Made by a program: the position numbers and the translations under genes
DNA from: Pseudomonadota bacterium
GTDB lineage: Bacteria > Desulfobacterota > Desulfobacteria > Desulfobacterales > Desulfobacteraceae
Direction: 5' to 3'
Length of the DNA stretch: 22,748 nt
NCBI GenBank assembly: GCA_018816605.1
Contig: JAHIVS010000675.1
Coordinates: 1 to 22,748 of the forward strand
In this document: piece by piece, positions 17,130-22,748 of the stretch
How the letters are laid out: every line of letters begins with the position of its first letter
Position numbering within the stretch: position 1 is the stretch's first letter
The notes under the pieces: generated by a model
The model's input: the letters and a program-made list of their open reading frames with translations, nothing else
The model's database searches: none
Told to the model about the DNA's origin: nothing

Positions 17130-17158
17130 TTGACTTTAAAGGGTATTTTTTTTAAATT
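17130..17158 (+). promoter_or_regulatory. Candidate sigma70-type promoter for the DUF697 gene
   Basis: TTGACT (17130-17135) and TAAATT (17153-17158) are 17 bases apart. Transcription would start near 17165 and give a leader of about 100 bases that contains the tandem repeat. Confidence 0.42.
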
Positions 17159-17216
17159 GCATGTATACGCATGAAGTGTTCACCAACCAGTTTTCATCAT
17201 TTTCATTAAAATTTCA

Positions 17217-17250
17217 GGCAATTTATACGCAAAGGCAATTTATACGCAAA
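17217..17250 (+). repeat. Perfect 17-base tandem duplication upstream of the DUF697 ribosome site
   Basis: The unit GGCAATTTATACGCAAA occurs twice back to back (17217-17233 and 17234-17250), directly followed by GGGAGG and, 7 bases later, ATG 17264. The core TATACGCA also occurs at 17164-17171, near the candidate transcription start. Two units are too few and too short for a CRISPR. Confidence 0.9.
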
Positions 17251-17263
17251 GGGAGGTAGCAAG

Positions 17264-17758
17264 ATGACAAAGGAAACTGAAATGGATAAAAAAGAGGATG
17301 TTGTTGACAAGAAAGCAATTGCAAACGACATTATCCGAAAAAGAGTTTATGCATCCGTGGGTGCCGGTTTCGTACCCATCCCGATTTTTGATATCCTGGC
17401 TTTGTCCGGAATTCAGATCGAAATGGTGTCCAGGCTTTCACGGTTGTACGAAATACCCTTTAAAAAAGACATTGTAAAGACAGCCATTTCAGCCCTGGTG
17501 GGCGGTGTGCTTCCCGTGGCGGCAGCCCCCATGATTGCCGCTTTGGTGAAGCTTATCCCGGTTGTCGGGTATACCACCAGCGCCGTGACAATGAGTGCGG
17601 CAGGCGGTGCCAGCACCTATGCCATAGGAAAGGTTTTTGTCCAGCACTATGAATCCGGCGGCACCCTGCTTAATTTTAATGCCGAAAAGGTTAAAGAATA
17701 CTATGATGAAAAATTTAAAGAGGGTGAAAAAGTCGCAGCCGATGCAAAGGCCAAATAA
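17264..17758 (+). CDS. DUF697 family membrane-associated protein
   Basis: A 164-residue protein of the DUF697 (YcjF-like) type. After a charged N-terminus (about 1-25) the family core VYASVGAGFVPIPIFDILAL leads into GIQIEMVSRLSRLYEIPF, followed by two hydrophobic segments with Gly and Ala (about 70-93 and 95-120) and an amphipathic charged C-terminal helix (about 140-164). DUF697 domains are often found next to or fused with small GTPases; none is seen here. Function is unknown; a membrane-stress role is often assumed for relatives but is not shown. The start is firm: GGGAGG lies 7 bases before the ATG. The gene has its own candidate promoter and a strong terminator downstream, so it looks monocistronic and may be unrelated to the peptide genes. 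Confidence 0.85.
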   Translation: MTKETEMDKKEDVVDKKAIANDIIRKRVYASVGAGFVPIPIFDILALSGIQIEMVSRLSRLYEIPFKKDIVKTAISALVGGVLPVAAAPMIAALVKLIPVVGYTTSAVTMSAAGGASTYAIGKVFVQHYESGGTLLNFNAEKVKEYYDEKFKEGEKVAADAKAK

Positions 17759-18003
17759 ACGCGGTTTTTGTCTCTAGGTTTTCAGCCTTTTTGAATACCA
17801 TTGAAAACAATGCAGGGGCTTGTTTCCTGAAGATGTTGCCTGGGAACAGGCGGATATTTGCCGTGTCGGCTTCCCTTTTGAATCGCTTGTGCTCACCTTG
17901 GCAGAAACCGTCCCCTTCCCGGGGACGGTTTCTTTGTTTGATAAAACGCATGTTTCTGTTCTTTAAGCAAAAATCATTTTCATCTTAATTTTATTTGGAA
18001 TAT
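17759..18003 (+). other. Intergenic stretch with possible structured 3' RNA
   Basis: There is no convincing gene. From about 17812 the plus strand can fold into a chain of small stems, including GCCTG-GGAA-CAGGC (17838-17851, a GNRA-type tetraloop), ending in the terminator at 17904. After the terminator lies an AT-rich leader of the acyl ligase gene with a weak promoter-like TTGATA (17938-17943) and no clear -10 box. Confidence 0.35.
17904..17940 (+). terminator. Strong intrinsic terminator
   Basis: GAAACCGTCCCC (17904-17915) pairs perfectly with GGGGACGGTTTC (17921-17932) around a 5-base loop, giving a 12-base-pair stem followed by TTTGTTTG. It ends transcription 146 bases after the DUF697 stop, so the peptide genes downstream need their own promoter or read-through. 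Confidence 0.88.
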
Positions 18004-20136
18004 ATGGATAAATCCTTTACGTTGATTCACTTTCTGGAATCGGCAAAAAAATCAGGCAAAGGCATTACCTTCATCCAAGAGGGAGGGGGTGAGACTTACC
18101 TTTCCTATGGGGACCTTTTCAGGCAGGCGAAAGGCCTGTTGACAAATTTGAGGGATTCAGGCCTTTGTCCCGGCCAATCCCTGATTCTGCAGATTGCGGA
18201 CAACCAGAATTTTCTTGCCCTTTTCTGGGCTTGCCTCCTGGGGAAAATAATCCCGGTTCCCCTGACCCTAGCCCAGACAGATGAATATCGGCTCAAGCTT
18301 TTAAAAGTATGGGAGGTGCTCCAAACCCCTTATATTGCATTCGATGAAATCGTTTTTGACGGGTTTAAAACATATCTGGCCCGACAAGGGCGAACGGAAC
18401 TTTTGGCCAAGGTTATTGAAAACAAAATAGTCCCCACTACCTTTATCCCAATTTCCAAAGCCATGCCGGAACCGGAAATACTTGAAATGCCGGAGCCGGA
18501 TGATACGGCCTATATTCAATTTTCGTCCGGTTCCACCGGAGACCCCAGGGGAATTGTTCTTACCCATCACAACCTGGTGAACAATATTGGTTCCTTTCTG
18601 CTGGCAAAAAACGTCCAGCCGGAAGATTCCTATCTTTCCTGGCTGCCTTTGAGCCATGACCTGGGACTGATCGGATGGCATTTGAACCCCATGGCTGCCA
18701 GGGTCGATCAATACATCATGTCGCCGAAAACCTTTGTGAACGATCCTTGCATATGGTTTGACAAAGCCTGTGAACACAGGGTCAGCATTCTGTGTTCTCC
18801 CAACTTCGGGTTCAACCATTTCTTGAAATTTTTCCGGGGCACCCATGGCAAAGACTGGGACCTGTCCTGTGTCCGACTGATGCTGACAGGGGCTGAGCAT
18901 ATCAGTCACACCCTCTGCCATGCCTTTCTGGATGAATTGGCTGCCTTTGGTCTAAAGAAAACGGCTTTAATGGCGGGGTACGGCCTTGCCGAAGCAACCC
19001 TTGCCGTTTCCGTAAGCCCCAGGGGCGAAGCTTTTTCCACCCATTTTCTGGATGTGAATTCCCTGGGAGTCGGGGACAGGGCAAAGCGGGTTTTGCCCGG
19101 TGATGCCAATTGCGCGGCCTATGTGGACGAAGGCCCTCTTCTGCAGGGGTTTAAGGCTAAAATTTGTGATGACGGCGACCAGGAACTGCCAGAGGGGACC
19201 ATTGGACATATTCTGCTCAAATCTGAGAGTGTGTCCTCGGGGTATGTGAACAACCCTGTCGCCACAGCCGGAGCCTTTACCCGGGACGGGTGGCTTAAAA
19301 CCGGTGACCTGGGATTTGTCCTGAACCGGCGCATGGTGATCACGGGCAGGTCAAAGGAAATGATCATTGTCAATGGCGTCAATTTTTATCCCCATGACAT
19401 TGAGCGGGTGGTGGGAAAAGTAGAGGCAATCTCCAATCGGCCCGTGGTCGCCTGGGGAGAGGCGGATAAAAACGGGGCAACAGAAGAACTGATTGTATTT
19501 GTATCCCATAAAAAAGCTTTGGACGCATTTGTCCCCGTGATTCAAAAAATAAAAGAACAGGTGGCCAGGGAGTTCAATCTGCCCGTATCCCGGGTGATTC
19601 CCCTGGAATCCATTCCCAGAACCACCAGTGGAAAACTCCAGCGGGTTAAACTGGGTCTGCTTTACCGCCAGGGTTCGTTCGACCCTATTGTTCACCAGGT
19701 GAACCGATTGTGCCATGCCCGGCTCAAACGGCTGAATATCTTTGAAATAGTCCCCGAAAAAAGGGTCAGGGTGCTGACGGACTTTATCTGTGAGCAGGCC
19801 GGGTCTCTCATGGGTTCGGACCCGATTGATCCGGACCTGTCCCTTGTGGGCCAGGGATTTGACTCTCTCATGGGGATAGAACTGCGCAATATCATTGAAT
19901 GCGCCTTGGGAATCGGTTTGCCGATTTCCTGGCTCCGAAAAGAGGAAAGCCTGTGGCGATTTTCCGCAAGAATATTGGAAACCATCCTTGAAAAAGAAAA
20001 TCAGGGGCCCGGGTCTGAAGATATTCCCGGGGAAAAAGAAATCGCTGCCCCGTCATCCCTGCTTGAACAGATTAAATATATCGACCAGATGAGTGAAGAT
20101 CAGATCCTGGAAATGATCAAGGCACTTGAGTCTTAA
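18004..20136 (+). CDS. Fatty-acyl-AMP ligase fused to an acyl/peptidyl carrier domain (lipopeptide loading protein)
   Basis: A 710-residue loading protein. An adenylating domain of the FAAL type (about 1-575) shows the core motifs FSSGSTGDPRGIVLTHHNL (ATP loop), SWLPLSHDLGLIG (the FAAL counterpart of WLPLYHDMGLIG), GYGLAEATLAVS, KTGDLGF, RSKEMIIVNGVNFYPHDIE and the C-terminal lysine motif PRTTSGKLQRVKL. A carrier domain follows (about 590-665) with GQGFDSLMGIEL, where the serine takes the phosphopantetheine arm. A helical tail (YIDQMSEDQILEMIKALES) resembles docking ends of PKS/NRPS chains. The family activates a fatty acid as acyl-AMP and loads it on the carrier for a peptide synthetase. Start ATG 18004 has GGA 5 bases upstream; TTG 17995 is an alternative. 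The NRPS gene begins 24 bases after its stop. Confidence 0.9.
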   Translation: MDKSFTLIHFLESAKKSGKGITFIQEGGGETYLSYGDLFRQAKGLLTNLRDSGLCPGQSLILQIADNQNFLALFWACLLGKIIPVPLTLAQTDEYRLKLLKVWEVLQTPYIAFDEIVFDGFKTYLARQGRTELLAKVIENKIVPTTFIPISKAMPEPEILEMPEPDDTAYIQFSSGSTGDPRGIVLTHHNLVNNIGSFLLAKNVQPEDSYLSWLPLSHDLGLIGWHLNPMAARVDQYIMSPKTFVNDPCIWFDKACEHRVSILCSPNFGFNHFLKFFRGTHGKDWDLSCVRLMLTGAEHISHTLCHAFLDELAAFGLKKTALMAGYGLAEATLAVSVSPRGEAFSTHFLDVNSLGVGDRAKRVLPGDANCAAYVDEGPLLQGFKAKICDDGDQELPEGTIGHILLKSESVSSGYVNNPVATAGAFTRDGWLKTGDLGFVLNRRMVITGRSKEMIIVNGVNFYPHDIERVVGKVEAISNRPVVAWGEADKNGATEELIVFVSHKKALDAFVPVIQKIKEQVAREFNLPVSRVIPLESIPRTTSGKLQRVKLGLLYRQGSFDPIVHQVNRLCHARLKRLNIFEIVPEKRVRVLTDFICEQAGSLMGSDPIDPDLSLVGQGFDSLMGIELRNIIECALGIGLPISWLRKEESLWRFSARILETILEKENQGPGSEDIPGEKEIAAPSSLLEQIKYIDQMSEDQILEMIKALES

Positions 20137-20160
20137 CCCAAGAAGGGAGTCCGTTGTAAC

Positions 20161-22748
20161 ATGTCCGATTCCGGGATCAACCGCCACTCTTTTGGGGCCA
20201 AAAAGCAATTACTGGAAAAATTATTAAGACAAAAGGCCTATGAAAATCGGCAGATTCTACCCCTGTCCATGGGCCAGACATCTGTTTTCCTGGCCCACCT
20301 GGAACAGCCCCGAGGCCATGCCTATAACATCCTGTTTTCCTTTAAAATCTTAACCCGGGTCAGTCTGCCGGCACTGGAAAAGTCTTTTCAACTGCTGGTG
20401 GACCGCCACGAGATTTTGCGGACCACCTATGGGTTTGAAAAGGGGATGGCGGCCCAGACAATCCACGGTCATATGGATGGGGTTCTTGGGCACAAAAATG
20501 TTACGGGTCTGGATGAGGCCCAGATAAAACATAGGCTTATCATGGATTCCCGCCACCCCTTTGACCTTTTCTGCGGCCCTGTCATCCGGGCCTGCCTGTA
20601 TTCCAGGGGCCAGGCGCACCATTACTTTTTATTGGGGTTGCACCACATTGCCGGTGATGCCCGCTCCCTGCTGGGCATGGCAAAGGAATTGCTCGAAAGC
20701 TATGGCCGGTTGTCCCAAGGTCAGAAGATATCCTCCTTTGGCATGCCCCGGTCCCAGTACCGGGATTTTGTTCAATGGGAGCAGGATCTGCTGGCAGGCC
20801 CACAGGGGAAAATTCTGGAAACATATTGGGACAACGCCCTTTCTGGCAAGCTTCCGGTTTTGGAGTTGCCTGTGTCCATCCGGTCAGAGAAAAAAAAAGC
20901 GTTCAACAGCCTTTGTGTCGAGGTGGACAGGGATCTTTCAGACAGGCTTAGGGCTTTTGCCAGGCAGCGGGGAATCGGTTTTAACACCCTTATTTTCTCG
21001 GCATTTGCCCTTCTTTTACACGAATATGCAAACCAGGATGACGTTCTTGTGGGCATGCCGTCCAGCACCCTTCTTTCCCTGCCTTTGGACAAGGTGCACC
21101 CCGATGTTACCGGATACCTGGTAAATCCTGTGGTGATCAGAAGTGTTCTCCGGAAAAAGGTGTTGTCCTATTTGAAAGAGCTTGAAAACACCATTTCCAT
21201 GGCCCTGGACCACCAGGCATACCCATTTTATAAGGTTCAGGAGAAAAAATCCAAGGAACAACAAACCCCTGGGGCCGGCATTTTTACGGCAATGTTCAAT
21301 TACCTGGCCTTTCCTGAAACAGAGATCCTGGATCCCCTGGTGGCTCCGATACAAAAGGAGCAGATCGTTAGGGCCGGCGATCTCGTTTTGTCGAGTTTTC
21401 CTTTGCCCCAGCAGGAAGGGGTTTTTGACCTTTGCATGACCATTACCCGGGCCAGCGGTTCGGTCTATGCGTCCCTTTCCTTTGATGAAAACCGTTTCAG
21501 CCCGGAATCCATTGGCCAGAAGCTAACGGATTATACCCGGCTGCTGAATGCCATGACCCAGGATCCGGAATCCGATATCTGCGATCTGCTTGAAACCTGC
21601 GGCATATTCGGGTCCCCGGTTCTGGTGGAAAACACCCGGAGTTCAACGGATCTTTGCCGCAACGCCCACATGACCCGAAACCAGCTGTTAACCTGGATGG
21701 GACAAAAGCTTCGGCCGGACATCCCCTATTATAGTACCCCCCATTTGTTTTTCCTCACAGGCCCGGTTCAGGTGGCAAATTTTTTAGAGGCCTTTGACGC
21801 GATTGTAAGGAAAAGTTCGTCCTTAAGAAGTCTGTTTGTTGAAAAGGAGGGCCTGCCCGTAAGAATCGTGTCGGACAGCCCCAAGTCCTGCCGGTATTTT
21901 GATTTTTCCAGGATGTCCGATGCTGGCTTTTCCCGATGGACCCATAAAATGGTTCTTAAAAAATTCAATTTGCAAAAGGGAGCATACCGGTCTTTCCTGA
22001 TCAAGCGCAGCAGCAATGACCATATCTGGTTTTTGAATCTGCATCATCTGGTGGTGGACGGGTGGTCCTGCAACCAGGTGATTTTCCCCCTCATGTCCCT
22101 GTTTTATGAAAAGGCTGTTCAAAAGAAGGGTCTTGAAACCCCATGGGACCTGGATTACGAAACCTACCTGGCCTGGGAAACGGAGAACCAGGATACCCTG
22201 GAATTTAAAATAAGCCAAAGATTCTGGGCAAACCGGCTGAAAAATAAGCCGGATCCCATACGATTCTACGATGCCTATCCCGATTATCAGTCCACACGGG
22301 TGAAACGCAGGCGGTTTCATCTGGGCCCCCCCAGGACTGCAGGTCTTGTAAAAATGGCCGCACACAAGGAATTTTTCACCAAAAACCTGAACGTGTCCCT
22401 GGTCAATATATTTACCAGCCTTGTTTTTGTCCTTTTGCACAAAATCAGCGGCAATGGCAATCTGTCCGTGGGTGTCAACCTCCATCGCCGAAGGGATCTG
22501 CGGTTTAAAAAAACCATCGGGCTTGTCATGTACGAGCTGCCCATGGTGGTGACCCTGGCAGGGGACGAGACCTTTGTCAGCCTGAACCGGCAGGTGATCC
22601 GTGAAGGGGCCGCCATGGTCAGACACAATGATGTGACCGTGACCAATCCCCATGACACCCCCCATTATGATGTGGTCATCAATTTTATCAGCCTGAACCG
22701 GCCGGATTTTGCCAATGTCCAAATTTCGGGCGGATGGATTCATTCGGG
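20161..22748 (+). CDS. Nonribosomal peptide synthetase, N-terminal part with two tandem condensation domains (cut by window edge)
   Basis: I translated this frame by eye: it is open from ATG 20161 to the last base, 862 residues, so the gene continues outside. Condensation domain 1 (about 30-470) shows LPLSMGQTSVFLAHLEQP, DRHEILRTTY, active-site LHHIAGDARS (161-167; the usual DG is DA), RDFVQWEQDLL, TLIFSAFALLLHEYANQDDVLVGMP, GYLVNPVVIR and HQAYPFYKV. Condensation domain 2 (about 500-862) shows a weak RHExLRT (KSSSLRSLF), a complete LHHLVVDGWS (628-634), YETYLAWE, IFTSLVFVLLHKISGNGNLSVGV and IGLVMYELPMVV. No adenylation or carrier domain lies between the two. AAGGGAG is 11 bases before the ATG. 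The protein should accept the acyl chain from the upstream loading protein, making a lipopeptide (inference from the pair). Confidence 0.93.
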   Translation, partial: MSDSGINRHSFGAKKQLLEKLLRQKAYENRQILPLSMGQTSVFLAHLEQPRGHAYNILFSFKILTRVSLPALEKSFQLLVDRHEILRTTYGFEKGMAAQTIHGHMDGVLGHKNVTGLDEAQIKHRLIMDSRHPFDLFCGPVIRACLYSRGQAHHYFLLGLHHIAGDARSLLGMAKELLESYGRLSQGQKISSFGMPRSQYRDFVQWEQDLLAGPQGKILETYWDNALSGKLPVLELPVSIRSEKKKAFNSLCVEVDRDLSDRLRAFARQRGIGFNTLIFSAFALLLHEYANQDDVLVGMPSSTLLSLPLDKVHPDVTGYLVNPVVIRSVLRKKVLSYLKELENTISMALDHQAYPFYKVQEKKSKEQQTPGAGIFTAMFNYLAFPETEILDPLVAPIQKEQIVRAGDLVLSSFPLPQQEGVFDLCMTITRASGSVYASLSFDENRFSPESIGQKLTDYTRLLNAMTQDPESDICDLLETCGIFGSPVLVENTRSSTDLCRNAHMTRNQLLTWMGQKLRPDIPYYSTPHLFFLTGPVQVANFLEAFDAIVRKSSSLRSLFVEKEGLPVRIVSDSPKSCRYFDFSRMSDAGFSRWTHKMVLKKFNLQKGAYRSFLIKRSSNDHIWFLNLHHLVVDGWSCNQVIFPLMSLFYEKAVQKKGLETPWDLDYETYLAWETENQDTLEFKISQRFWANRLKNKPDPIRFYDAYPDYQSTRVKRRRFHLGPPRTAGLVKMAAHKEFFTKNLNVSLVNIFTSLVFVLLHKISGNGNLSVGVNLHRRRDLRFKKTIGLVMYELPMVVTLAGDETFVSLNRQVIREGAAMVRHNDVTVTNPHDTPHYDVVINFISLNRPDFANVQISGGWIHS

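Larger units (their letters stand above)
16920..17263. other. Divergent intergenic regulatory region (344 bases)
   Basis: No gene fits here. Reading left to right it holds the candidate minus-strand promoter, an AT-rich stretch with no obvious structure (16963-17050), a GC-rich hairpin, two adjacent AAAACT/AGTTTT palindromes, a candidate plus-strand promoter, and a 17-base tandem repeat running into the ribosome site of the DUF697 gene. This density suggests the switch that controls both the export operon and the genes to the right. Confidence 0.6.

Noticed and set aside
17217..17250. A CRISPR array
   Set aside because: Only two 17-base units with no spacer between them and no cas genes.
17791..17988. 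A 65-codon frame across the terminator after the DUF697 gene
   Set aside because: It reads through the terminator hairpin, has no ribosome site and an unlikely composition.
21823..22743. A 306-codon minus-strand open frame opposite the NRPS
   Set aside because: It mirrors codon bias of the second condensation domain, whose motifs run without a break on the plus strand.

Overview
The window looks like a chromosomal stretch from a Gram-negative anaerobe, most likely Desulfobacterota (Desulfobacteraceae-like). This rests on the intermediate base composition, the codon usage, the two-propeller sensor kinase and an acyl-CoA dehydrogenase relic. It is an inference from gene style, because no rRNA or other marker gene is present. 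I see no tRNA, rRNA, CRISPR array or insertion sequence.

Layout. Everything from 1 to 16919 reads on the minus strand; everything from 17264 to the end reads on the plus strand. In transcription order from the divergence point, the minus-strand run is: a periplasmic substrate-binding protein (15741-16919); a SyrD/PvdE-type cyclic-peptide export ABC protein (14042-15658); a small membrane-anchored protein with a symmetric cysteine pattern (13494-14033); an SPFH/prohibitin-like protein (12373-13464); a 52-residue membrane protein (12201-12359); a double periplasmic sensor fused to an MFS transporter (9740-12142); a GNAT-like protein (8891-9739); and a DapF-like epimerase (7820-8884). These genes abut or lie within tens of bases, so they look like one operon. 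A 365-base gap holding an acyl-CoA dehydrogenase relic on the other strand separates them from a PAPS-type sulfotransferase (6552-7454), a DUF917 protein with a chitobiase-type C-terminal domain (4891-6369), and two sensor histidine kinases (1080-4859, and 1-1076 cut by the window edge).

On the plus strand, after a 344-base regulatory region (candidate promoters in both directions, paired palindromes, a hairpin and a perfect 17-base tandem repeat), comes a DUF697 protein (17264-17758). A strong intrinsic terminator follows, then a fatty-acyl-AMP-ligase/acyl-carrier loading protein (18004-20136) and a nonribosomal peptide synthetase that opens with two condensation domains in tandem (20161 to the window end).

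How it may work together (inference): the plus-strand genes start a lipopeptide assembly line in which a fatty acid is activated, loaded on the carrier and condensed onto a peptide. The minus-strand genes look like the matching export, sensing and tailoring set: an exporter of the family used for syringomycin and pyoverdine precursors, an MFS pump with its own extracellular sensor, an SPFH scaffold, an amino-acid epimerase, an acyltransferase and a sulfotransferase. The more unusual points are the cysteine-stapled hairpin protein, the sensor-MFS fusion, the epimerase with a changed active site, the DUF917/chitobiase fusion and the tandem condensation domains.
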